A stretch of DNA of 64,000 nt, from positions 434,001 to 498,000 of the forward strand of contig JAZKJL010000001.1 in the NCBI GenBank assembly GCA_040384325.1, read 5' to 3'. Each line of letters begins with the position of its first letter. Within the stretch, counting starts at the first letter, position 1. Both the position numbers and the translations under genes were made by a program. Of the stretch, positions 19,157 through 26,760 are shown piece by piece. Source of the stretch: JACMLX01 sp040384325. Its GTDB lineage: Bacteria; Gemmatimonadota; Gemmatimonadetes; Gemmatimonadales; Gemmatimonadaceae. A model generated the notes under the pieces. It saw only the letters and a program-made list of their open reading frames with translations. It had not been told where the DNA came from and did not search any database.

Positions 19157-20107
19157 CTACTGCACCTCGGCCGCCAGCCCGATGGTGCGCAGTGCCATCG
19201 CCACCGCGCCGCGTGTGGCATCCACCGGCTGGTGGCGCACCACCGCACCCGGAACCAGCGTCTTCAGCCGATGTTCGAGCCGCTTCCGCATCGGACGGCC
19301 CTTGCCCAGCAAGCCACCATGCAGCGCCACCGGGATCGCGGCCCGCTCGTCCACGAACAACTCGCGCGCCAACGCGCGGATGTGCAGCGCCAACTCCTCC
19401 ACCGCCATCGTCACTACCGTGTTGGCGCGCAGGTCGCCCACTTCGGCGGCGGACAGCACCGCGGGTGCGAGCGTCGCGAATTCGGCCGGCGTGGCTGATG
19501 CCGCCCAGCGGATGATCGATGCCACGTCGTCGAGTTCGAGCGCCGTCAGCAGCGCGCCGGTGAGCGCCGTCTCCGGCTCACGACCGTCATGCGCCGCAGC
19601 GATGACCTGCAGTGCCTTGCGACCGAGCCACGCGCCGCTGCCTTCGTCGCCGATCACCGGCCCCCAGCCGCCGCACCGCTGCATGGTGCCGGCCGGACTG
19701 CGCCCCCAGGCGATGCTGCCGGTGCCGGCGATCAGCAGGATGCCCGGTCCCTCGCCGAACGCATCCTCCATCGCCGCCTCGGCATCGGTGATCACCACCA
19801 CCGTCTCCGCCACTTCCTGACGCTCCAGTTCCTGCTGCAGCGCGATCTTCTGCTGCTCGCGGCCCACGCCGGCCACACCGACCACCAGCGCGCGCGGCAT
19901 CAGGTGACCCATCTCGGCGTCGATCACCGCGTTCTTCACCAGGGTGCCGATCAGGTCCGCCGAATCGGCTTCGGCGCCCGGCTGCACCGCGCTCCCCTCG
20001 CCGGTGACCTTGAAGAGCACCTGCGCGCGTTCATCGGCGACGTACACACGCGTGCTGCTGCCGCCGCCGTCGACACCGACGACGACCAGTTCTGTCGGGG
20101 CACTCAT
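19157..20107 (-). CDS. N-acetylglucosamine kinase (BadF/BadG/BcrA/BcrD ATPase family)
   Basis: A 316-residue ASKHA-fold kinase. The phosphate-1 loop is VGVDGGGSSTR (10-20), the phosphate-2 loop LLIAGTGSIAWG, and the sugar-site segment GGWGPVIGDEGSGAWLG is typical of GlcNAc kinases. It would convert cytoplasmic GlcNAc to GlcNAc-6-phosphate. The ATG at 20107 overlaps the stop of the upstream symporter gene (ATGA), and the deaminase gene lies before that, giving import, phosphorylation and deamination in one operon. Glucosamine as substrate is also possible. Confidence 0.88.
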   Translation of the reverse strand: MSAPTELVVVGVDGGGSSTRVYVADERAQVLFKVTGEGSAVQPGAEADSADLIGTLVKNAVIDAEMGHLMPRALVVGVAGVGREQQKIALQQELERQEVAETVVVITDAEAAMEDAFGEGPGILLIAGTGSIAWGRSPAGTMQRCGGWGPVIGDEGSGAWLGRKALQVIAAAHDGREPETALTGALLTALELDDVASIIRWAASATPAEFATLAPAVLSAAEVGDLRANTVVTMAVEELALHIRALARELFVDERAAIPVALHGGLLGKGRPMRKRLEHRLKTLVPGAVVRHQPVDATRGAVAMALRTIGLAAEVQ

Positions 20108-21660
20108 GGCCTGACCTCGTTCTCTGCCGTGACGGTCAATGCGACCGGCAACGACGCTGTGGGAGCTGGATGCGTCAGCGACGACAGGATGCCGGCGGTG
20201 AGCGTGATCCCGGTGCCGATCAGCACGTACCAGGGCCACGCGATCGTCGCCACACCGCCGAGGGTGGGCGCCAGCGAAGGAATCTTGGAGATGAGCAGCT
20301 TGGAGAACACGATCACCGCCATGCAGGCGATGCCGATGCTCATGCCGGTGATGGCGTCACGCTGGTTGGCGCGCTTCCACAGCAGCGCCAGCGAGAATCC
20401 ACCCACCAGTCCACCGTGCGTGAAGCTCTGGATGCTGAGTGCCACCACGACCACCGGTGCGCCCTGCTTGGGGTAGAGCAGGGCACCGAACGTCAGCACC
20501 ACGCCCCAGATCAGCGCGATCAGCTTGCCGGTGCGCAGCGTGCCCGGATCCTCGGCGTTGCGCTTCGTCAGCGGCAGGTAGATGTCGTGCGTGGTGGTGG
20601 CGGCGAGGGCGTTGATGGTCGCGCTGTGCGTGCTCATGGTGGCGGCCACGATCGCCGCCAGGATCAGCCCCAGCAACCCGTTCGGCATGCGTTCGAGGAT
20701 GAACGACGGGAAGATCTGGTCGCTGGCCTCGAAGGGCTTGCCGCCGTAGTACACGTAGAGGCCGAGCCCGATGAACAGGAACAGCGTAAACTGCGCGAAG
20801 ACCACGAATCCGCTCGCGATCAGGGAGCGCTGCGCGTCGCGCAGGCCGCGGCTGGCCATCAGGCGCTGCACGATCAGCTGGTCGGCGCCGTGCGACCCCA
20901 TCGCGAGGAACGCGCCGCCAAGCAGGCCGGCGAACATCGTGTGCGGCCTGTCGAACCCGGTGTACCAGTCGATCGCCTGCAGCTTGCCCGAGGCACCGGC
21001 GGTGGTGACGATCGTGCTCCAGCCGCCATCCACGCTCTTGCCCAGCAGCACCAGCGCGCAGATGCCGCCGAACACGTAGATGCCGGCCTGGATCATCTCG
21101 GTGTAGACCACCGCCCGCATGCCGCCCTTGTAGGTGTACACCACCGTGAGCAGGCCAAGCACCAGGATCGCGGCCGGCATCACGTACTCGCGCGGCAGCG
21201 TGTCGCCGAGGATCAGCGCCACCGGGATCGCGGTGGCGAAGATGCGCACGCTGTCGGCCACCGCACGGGTGGCCATGAACACGATGCTGGTGAAGCGGCG
21301 CGTCTCGACGCCGAAGCGCTTCTCGAACAGGGCGTAGGCCGTGACCAGCTCACCGGCGAAGTACCGCGGCAGCAGCACGTACGCCACCACGAAACGCCCG
21401 ATGATGTAGCCCGCCACCACCTGCAGGAACCCGAGGTTGCCGACGTAGCTGAGCCCCGGGATGCTGATGAAGGTCAGCGCGCTGGTCTCGCTCGCGACGA
21501 CGCTGAGCAGGATGCCCCACCACGGAATCGCGTGGCTGGCCACGAAGTAATCCTTCGCGTCCTTCTGCTTGCCGCCCAGCCACAGACCGAGGCCCGTGGT
21601 GCCGACGAGGTAGGCCACCAGCACCAGCCCGTCCAGCAGTCCGAATCCGCCGTTCCCCAT
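20104..21660 (-). CDS. Sodium:solute symporter (SSS), probable amino-sugar importer
   Basis: A 518-residue membrane protein of the SSS (SGLT/PutP) family with about 13 helices. The Na+-site helix reads VVASETSALTFISIPGLSY, and the conserved YTYKGGMRAVVYTEMIQ block lies mid-protein. The substrate is inferred to be GlcNAc or a related amino sugar, because it sits between the GlcN6P deaminase fusion (15 bp upstream) and GlcNAc kinase (overlapping downstream). No substrate-specific residues are recognised. Confidence 0.87.
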   Translation of the reverse strand: MGNGGFGLLDGLVLVAYLVGTTGLGLWLGGKQKDAKDYFVASHAIPWWGILLSVVASETSALTFISIPGLSYVGNLGFLQVVAGYIIGRFVVAYVLLPRYFAGELVTAYALFEKRFGVETRRFTSIVFMATRAVADSVRIFATAIPVALILGDTLPREYVMPAAILVLGLLTVVYTYKGGMRAVVYTEMIQAGIYVFGGICALVLLGKSVDGGWSTIVTTAGASGKLQAIDWYTGFDRPHTMFAGLLGGAFLAMGSHGADQLIVQRLMASRGLRDAQRSLIASGFVVFAQFTLFLFIGLGLYVYYGGKPFEASDQIFPSFILERMPNGLLGLILAAIVAATMSTHSATINALAATTTHDIYLPLTKRNAEDPGTLRTGKLIALIWGVVLTFGALLYPKQGAPVVVVALSIQSFTHGGLVGGFSLALLWKRANQRDAITGMSIGIACMAVIVFSKLLISKIPSLAPTLGGVATIAWPWYVLIGTGITLTAGILSSLTHPAPTASLPVALTVTAENEVRP

Positions 21661-21675
21661 CAGCGGATCGATGCG

Positions 21676-23538
21676 CTATTCGACAACGTACGCCTCCATG
21701 GCGAAATACTCCGCCAGGCCGAGGCGGTTGAGTTGTGCGGCGGTTTCGGTGTTGCGATCCTGCACGCGTTGCCAGAACTCACGATCGTCCTGTCCGGGGA
21801 AGGGCGCCGAGTCCTTCTGCGACTGGTGCTTGAAGATCGCCTGGATCTTGAGCCGCAATTCTTCCTGGCTGAGCGGCACCAGCACGGTGGCCTCGGTCAC
21901 CGGCCACTCCTGCCATGCACCGCGATAGAGCCACACCTCGGGCCGCGCATTCCCCAGCGCGACGTACTCCGCCAGCGCGGCATCGATCGCTTCCTTGCAC
22001 ATGCGGTGCGTGCCGTGCGGATCGCTGAGGTCACCGGCCACGAACACGACCTCCGGATGCACCTCCTCCAGCAGGTCGCGCACGATGCGCACGTCGGCGG
22101 GGCCGATCGGGTCCTTGCGGACCTTGCCGGTCTGGTAGAACGGCAGGTCGAGGAACCGTGCGTTGTCCCGCGTCAGGCCCACCACTTCCAGGCCGCTCAC
22201 CGCTTCCGTCTCGCGGATGATGCGCTTGATGTCCTGCACCGCCGGCACGTCCACCTCGCCGGGCCGCTTCGATGCCAGGTCGCCGAACAGCCGGAACGCG
22301 AAGTCGCGCACGTCCTCGCCGCGCAGCGTGGCCGGCGTGGTCGCGTCCGACGTGCGTGCGCCCATGCGCACCAGGAAGTCGAGGTGGCGGCGTACGTCGT
22401 GGTCGAAGACGGCGATGTTGCCGCTCGTCATGTACGCCACCGCGATCGGGTTCCGGTTCTCGACCAGCTTGCGCAGGATGCCGCCCATCGAGATCACGTC
22501 GTCGTCGGGGTGCGGCGAGAAGCAGATGACGCGCTTGCCGCGATGCAGCTTGCTCTTGCCGCGGATGCGCGCACCGAGCGAGTTGAAGACGAAGCCGTTG
22601 ATCTCACCGGGTGAGCCGTATGCCGCCACCAGCGACGACAGCCGATGCTCGGCGTAGTCGTTCTGCGTCAGCTTGAGGATCGCCTTGCCCACGGTCTGCG
22701 ACAGCCAGACCACCGCGCGCACAGCCAGCGCCGCATCCCAGGTGACCTCGTCCACCAGCCACGGCGTGGCGATGCGTGTGAGGTCCACCGATGCGGCGGT
22801 GTCGAGGAAGAACGTCGTGTTCGGGTGCGCCTGCAGGAACGTGGCCGCCACCTCGAGGTCCACCACGCCCTCCACCGCGCGGCGCACGATCGCGGCCTTG
22901 TGCTCACCGGTGGCGAGGATCGCGATCTCGCGCGCCTCGAGGATCGTGGCCACGCCCATCGTGATCGCTTCACGCGGCACGTTCTCGGCACCGAAGAAGT
23001 CGGCTGCGGCATCCTTCCGCGTGATCGCGTCCAGCGTCACCAGGCGGGTGCGACTGTCGCGACCGGAGCCGGGTTCATTGAAGCCGATGTGCCCCGTCTT
23101 GCCGATGCCGAGCAACTGGAAGTCGATCCCGCCCGCGGCCGTGATCCGCGCCTCGTACTCGGCGCAGGCTGCGGCGGCATCGTGGCGATCCACCGTCCCC
23201 GGCGGCAGGTGCACCTGCGCCGGCGGGATGTCGATGTGCGAGAAGAAATTCTCCCACATGAAGCGGTGGTACGCGTGGATCGAGTCCGGCGCCATGGGCC
23301 AGTACTCGTCGAGATTGAACGTCTCGACACCGGCGAAGCTCAGCCCCCGCTCGCGATGTCGGCGGATCAGTTCACGATAGACGCCGATCGGCGTGGACCC
23401 GGTGGCCAGTCCCAGCACGGCGCGGCGCCCCTGCTGCGCCGCGGCGTGCATCACGGCCTCGATGCGGTCGGCGACACGAACGGAGAGCGCGTCGGGATCG
23501 TCGCTGATGACGGTCGGGATCTTCTCTGGGTTCTGCAT
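21676..23538 (-). CDS. nagB: Glucosamine-6-phosphate deaminase fused to a PIG-L-type deacetylase domain
   Basis: A 620-residue two-domain protein. The N-terminal half (about 1-280) is a NagB-type deaminase with NLDEYW (D77, the ring-opening Asp) and GIGKTGHIGFNEP (147-156 region, H150 and E155 conserved). The C-terminal half is a LmbE/PIG-L domain with SPHPDDDVISMGG (341-353) and a DPHGTHRM zinc-site segment. The pair could deacetylate GlcNAc-6-P and then convert GlcN-6-P to fructose-6-P and ammonia, though the deacetylase substrate is not proven. The Asp of E. coli NagB's NDGH motif is Thr here (T148), as I recall for the fused subfamily. First gene of the operon. Confidence 0.9.
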   Translation of the reverse strand: MQNPEKIPTVISDDPDALSVRVADRIEAVMHAAAQQGRRAVLGLATGSTPIGVYRELIRRHRERGLSFAGVETFNLDEYWPMAPDSIHAYHRFMWENFFSHIDIPPAQVHLPPGTVDRHDAAAACAEYEARITAAGGIDFQLLGIGKTGHIGFNEPGSGRDSRTRLVTLDAITRKDAAADFFGAENVPREAITMGVATILEAREIAILATGEHKAAIVRRAVEGVVDLEVAATFLQAHPNTTFFLDTAASVDLTRIATPWLVDEVTWDAALAVRAVVWLSQTVGKAILKLTQNDYAEHRLSSLVAAYGSPGEINGFVFNSLGARIRGKSKLHRGKRVICFSPHPDDDVISMGGILRKLVENRNPIAVAYMTSGNIAVFDHDVRRHLDFLVRMGARTSDATTPATLRGEDVRDFAFRLFGDLASKRPGEVDVPAVQDIKRIIRETEAVSGLEVVGLTRDNARFLDLPFYQTGKVRKDPIGPADVRIVRDLLEEVHPEVVFVAGDLSDPHGTHRMCKEAIDAALAEYVALGNARPEVWLYRGAWQEWPVTEATVLVPLSQEELRLKIQAIFKHQSQKDSAPFPGQDDREFWQRVQDRNTETAAQLNRLGLAEYFAMEAYVVE

Positions 23539-23604
23539 GGATCGCGCAAGCTAATGGGGATCACGGACGCGCAGTGCGCGCGGACTCATGTGCCATATGC
23601 ACGA

Positions 23605-23632
23605 AGCGGCGGACCTGATGAGGTCCGCCGCT
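23605..23632 (-). terminator. Hairpin downstream of erpA
   Basis: A perfect 12-bp stem (23605-23616 with 23621-23632, loop GATG) lies 31 bp after the erpA stop on the minus strand, before the nagB-like gene start. No T tract follows in the leftward direction. Confidence 0.6.
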
Positions 23633-23663
23633 CGTCGCTGCCTGGATCGGTGCCGGCCGATGC

Positions 23664-24020
23664 TTACGCCGAGAACGACGATCCGCAGCCGCAGCCGCCG
23701 GTGGCGTTCGGGTTCTTGAAGGTGAAGCCCGAGCCCTGCATCGAGGTGGTGTAGTCGATGATGATGCCGTTCAGGTACTGCAGCGAGAACGGGTCCACGA
23801 ACACCTGGAAGCCGTCCTGTGCCAGCAGGGTGTCGTCCTCGGCCGGCTTGTCCTCGATCAGCAGCGAGTACTTGAAGCCACTGCAGCCACCCGGTTGCAC
23901 TGCCACGCGCAGCCCGCCGATGGTCGGATCGACCGCTTCGGCTTCGAGGAACTTCTTCACCTCGACCGACGCGGCGGCCGAAATCGAGAGCATCACGTCG
24001 GGCGTCTGCATCGTGCTCAT
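23664..24020 (-). CDS. erpA: Iron-sulfur cluster insertion protein (ErpA/IscA/SufA type)
   Basis: A 118-residue A-type carrier. The three cluster-binding cysteines are C46 (in QPGGCSGFKYSL), C110 and C112 (GGCGCGSSFSA at the C-terminus), the canonical C-x63-CxC spacing. It accepts Fe-S clusters and delivers them to target enzymes. The start at 24020 has a strong GGAGGA Shine-Dalgarno about 6 nt upstream. No isc or suf operon adjoins it, which favours the stand-alone ErpA role, although IscA/SufA paralogues are hard to separate by sequence. Confidence 0.92.
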   Translation of the reverse strand: MSTMQTPDVMLSISAAASVEVKKFLEAEAVDPTIGGLRVAVQPGGCSGFKYSLLIEDKPAEDDTLLAQDGFQVFVDPFSLQYLNGIIIDYTTSMQGSGFTFKNPNATGGCGCGSSFSA

Positions 24021-24217
24021 GCGTCTTCCTCCAGGAGGTAGGTCAGGGAATCCCGACCACGTTACTCTGCAATTTATGCGGGCCGGCGTCGTGGGGAAGA
24101 TGTGCGCGCAATCTACGGCTGGGGCGCGAGGCGCTCAGGGGCGACGGATCGACTGAACCCGGGCGGTGCGGAGGTCGATGGTCACAGCACGTGTCGTTCC
24201 GAGATCGACGCCGGAAG

Positions 24218-24265
24218 CGAAACTAGCGAACCGCTGTAGTTTCGTTTAACTCTTTTGCGAAACTA
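24218..24265 (+). promoter_or_regulatory. Three-copy CGAAACTA repeat array upstream of fic (candidate operator)
   Basis: The 301-bp spacer between erpA and the Fic gene is otherwise empty. It holds CGAAACTA at 24218-24225 and 24258-24265 in direct orientation, within 10-bp perfect repeats GCGAAACTAG that start 40 bp apart. An inverted copy TAGTTTCG lies between them at 24237-24244. The segment is AT-rich compared with its surroundings and ends about 57 bp before the Fic start codon. The regular spacing of about 20 bp suggests sites on one helix face; an autoregulatory operator for the Fic protein's C-terminal winged helix is an inference. Confidence 0.5.
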
Positions 24266-24321
24266 GAACCCGTCGGCGGTTGCGGATCGGCCGAGGGATC
24301 ACGACGCAGCAGGAGAAAACG

Positions 24322-25524
24322 ATGCCAGGCAGGCTGATTCGGCGGACTTGGGAGTCCGATCCGTCCCGGAACGCACCACCAAGATACCGGAAAGCCTGTG
24401 CCTACGCGCCGTTCGTCCCCGATCCTCTGCTGGGCATGACGCTCCGTCTCGACGGAAGTCTGGCGGGCCTGATCTCCGAAGTCGAACACGCCATCGGTCA
24501 ACTCAACGAGGACGGCGGAGCGGCCCTCGAGCCGTTGGCTCGGCTGCTGCTGCGCACGGAATCCATTGCATCCTCGAAGGTCGAAGGCATGCAGCTCGGC
24601 GTGCGCGATCTGGCACGCGCTGAGGCGCGCTTCGAGTCGGGCACGTTGCCGGGAGCGGAAGCGGTCGAAGTCCTCGCCAACATCGACGCCATGGTGCTCG
24701 CGGTCGACGAGGCGGCGTCTGTGCGATCGTTCGGTGTGACTGAGATCCAGTCGATCCATCGTCGGCTGCTCGAAGCGACGTCCCATCGCGGCATCGCGGG
24801 GCGCCTGCGTACGCAGCAGAACTGGATCGGCGGCAATGACTACACACCATGCGGCGCGGATTTCGTACCGCCACCACCGGAGGACGTGCGTGGATTGCTG
24901 GACGACCTCTGCGCGTTCATCAACGCCGACACGTTGCCGCCGCTGCTGCAGGCGGCACTCGTGCACGCCCAGTTCGAGACGATTCATCCGTTCGATGATG
25001 GAAACGGCCGCACCGGCCGTGCGTTGGTGCACGTTGTTCTCCGCCGCCGCGGGCTCGTGCCGCACTTTTTACCGCCGATCAGCGTGGTGTTCGCCAGTGA
25101 TCGACAGCGATACATCCGTGGGCTCACCGGTTTTCGCGGTCCCGACGTGAACGCCTGGCTCGAACAGTTCGCCGTCGCGACGTTGCAGGCGACACGGCTG
25201 GCGCGCGCCTACCTGACCGCAGTGCGTCGGCTGCAGGAGCAGTGGCGAACCCGCCTCACGGCCTTGGCGCGTGTGCCGCGGTCCGACGCCACGGCCTGGC
25301 TTCTCATCGACCAGCTGCCTGCGCATCCCTTGCTGTCGGCGCCGGTCGCGGCCGTCGTGAGCGGGCGCTCCAAGGTCCGCGTGTACGAAGCCATCGAACA
25401 ACTCGTCGCTGCCGGCGTCCTGCTGCCGCTCAGCAGCGGCATGCGGAATCGGTGGTGGGAGGCGGTCGGGCTGCTGGACCTCGTCGGTGAGCTTGAGGCG
25501 GGCCAACCACCGAGCGTGCCGTGA
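24322..25524 (+). CDS. Fic family protein with N-terminal inhibitory motif and C-terminal winged helix
   Basis: A 400-residue Fic protein. The catalytic motif is HPFDDGNGRTGR (222-233; H222 general base, the Asp-Gly-Asn anion-binding loop and both Arg). An inhibitory motif of form (S/T)xxxE(G/N) is present as S84-S-K-V-E88-G, so this is a class II protein that blocks its own ATP site. The N-terminal part matches the Fic_N/DUF4172-like arrangement, and residues about 335-385 look like a winged HTH (VVSGRSKVRVYEAIEQLVAAGVL). Expected chemistry is AMP transfer to, or removal from, a protein; the target is unknown. The ATG at 24322 has AGGAG 7 nt upstream. Confidence 0.93.
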   Translation: MPGRLIRRTWESDPSRNAPPRYRKACAYAPFVPDPLLGMTLRLDGSLAGLISEVEHAIGQLNEDGGAALEPLARLLLRTESIASSKVEGMQLGVRDLARAEARFESGTLPGAEAVEVLANIDAMVLAVDEAASVRSFGVTEIQSIHRRLLEATSHRGIAGRLRTQQNWIGGNDYTPCGADFVPPPPEDVRGLLDDLCAFINADTLPPLLQAALVHAQFETIHPFDDGNGRTGRALVHVVLRRRGLVPHFLPPISVVFASDRQRYIRGLTGFRGPDVNAWLEQFAVATLQATRLARAYLTAVRRLQEQWRTRLTALARVPRSDATAWLLIDQLPAHPLLSAPVAAVVSGRSKVRVYEAIEQLVAAGVLLPLSSGMRNRWWEAVGLLDLVGELEAGQPPSVP

Positions 25525-25543
25525 CGTGATCGCCATCACGGCA
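25517..25543. terminator. Hairpin between convergent fic and serine hydrolase genes
   Basis: TGCCGTGA (25517-25524) pairs with TCACGGCA (25536-25543). A competing internal stem CGTGAT/ATCACG (25525-25530 with 25535-25540) is also possible. It overlaps the fic stop codon and lies just beyond the serine hydrolase stop, so it probably serves both transcripts. Confidence 0.55.
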
Positions 25544-25551
25544 GGACCTCG

Positions 25552-26760
25552 TCACCGCATCGACCCGCCCTGCCGCACCGCGGTCCCGTCCACCGCCCCC
25601 GCCACCGCATCGGCCAGCGCGGTCCGGACGCCCCCGATCTTCCGGTTCTCCCGCGTCGGGTTGACGCGATTCGTCAGCAGGATCACGAACAGGTCGCGCG
25701 CCGGGTCCATCCAGATCGAGGTCCCGGTGAAGCCGGTGTGTCCGAACGCCGTGCCCGACAGCCGCTTGCCGGCCGAGTTGGACCCGCTCGGCGTTTCCCA
25801 GCCCAGCGCGCGCCGGCTGATCAGGGTGTCCTGCACCTGCGTGAACTGCGACACCGTGCGCGCCGATGCCAGCCGCGCACCATCGAGGCTGCCGCCGTTG
25901 AGCCAGAGCCGCGCCACGCGCGCCAGGTCGTCACCGGTGGCGAACAACCCCGCGTGCCCACTCACACCGTCGAAACGTGACGCATTCTCGTCGTGGACTT
26001 CACCGCGCAGTTGCCGCTGCCGCCATGGGTCGAACTCGGTCGGGGCGATGCGGGCGCGCAGCGTGGAGTCGGGGAGGAAGCGCGTGTCGGCCAGGCGCAG
26101 CGGCTCCGCCACCATCGTGTCGAAGGCACGATTCAGCGGCAGGCCGGTGACCCGTTCCACCACCATGCCGAGCAGCATGAAGTTCATGTCGCTGTACAGG
26201 TAGCGCGTGCCCGGCGGTGCATCGGGACCCACCAGCATCAGCTGCGTGCGCGCCTCGGCCCGATCGGCGGCTTCCTTGTAGAACGGCCGCCACGCCGCCA
26301 GCCCGCTGCTGTGCGAGAGCAGTTGCCGGATGGTGATGTCGGCCGTGCGAGCGCCCTTCCAGTCAGGCAGGTAGCGCACCACCGGCGCGTCGAGGGCGAC
26401 CTTGCCCTGGTCGACCAGTTGGAGAACCAGCGTGGTCGTCGCGATCACCTTCGTCAGCGATGCGAGATCGTAGATGGTGCTGGTGGTCGGTTCACTGGCG
26501 TCCTGCGCATCGAGCCGACCGGCGCCGAACGACGCCGTGATGCCGGCGCGATTGCCGATCACGGCCACCGCACCGGGAAACGCGCCGTCGGCGACCGCCT
26601 TCGTCAGCACCACGCGCACCGAGTCGCGGATGCGATCCGCCGTCGCCGCATCGATGCTCACGCTCGGCGTCGGACGCGATGGCTGGCGTGGGCCCTGCGC
26701 GCAGGCCGAATGCGGTGCGGCACTGACGACGACGAGTGCCAGCATCAGCGCGCGCGTCAT
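25552..26760 (-). CDS. Serine hydrolase, beta-lactamase/DD-peptidase (class C-like) fold
   Basis: A 402-residue exported penicillin-binding-like hydrolase. A signal peptide covers about 1-22. The nucleophile motif SxxK is S101-L-T-K104, the second motif reads YSDMN, and the third is HTG in FGHTGFTGTS. Such proteins may be esterases, D-amino-acid peptidases or peptidoglycan enzymes; sequence alone does not show true beta-lactamase activity. Its start overlaps the stop of the NagZ-like gene (ATGA), so the two are coupled and probably act on the same cell-wall material. Confidence 0.88.
   Translation of the reverse strand: MTRALMLALVVVSAAPHSACAQGPRQPSRPTPSVSIDAATADRIRDSVRVVLTKAVADGAFPGAVAVIGNRAGITASFGAGRLDAQDASEPTTSTIYDLASLTKVIATTTLVLQLVDQGKVALDAPVVRYLPDWKGARTADITIRQLLSHSSGLAAWRPFYKEAADRAEARTQLMLVGPDAPPGTRYLYSDMNFMLLGMVVERVTGLPLNRAFDTMVAEPLRLADTRFLPDSTLRARIAPTEFDPWRQRQLRGEVHDENASRFDGVSGHAGLFATGDDLARVARLWLNGGSLDGARLASARTVSQFTQVQDTLISRRALGWETPSGSNSAGKRLSGTAFGHTGFTGTSIWMDPARDLFVILLTNRVNPTRENRKIGGVRTALADAVAGAVDGTAVRQGGSMR

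Noticed and set aside
23590..23602. GTGC-CATAT-GCAC inverted repeat before the nagB-like gene
   Set aside because: Only 4-bp arms and not placed at a recognisable promoter; likely chance.
25552..26760. Beta-lactamase resistance gene
   Set aside because: The fold matches, but coupling to a NagZ-like enzyme and its broad family make a cell-wall or esterase role at least as likely.
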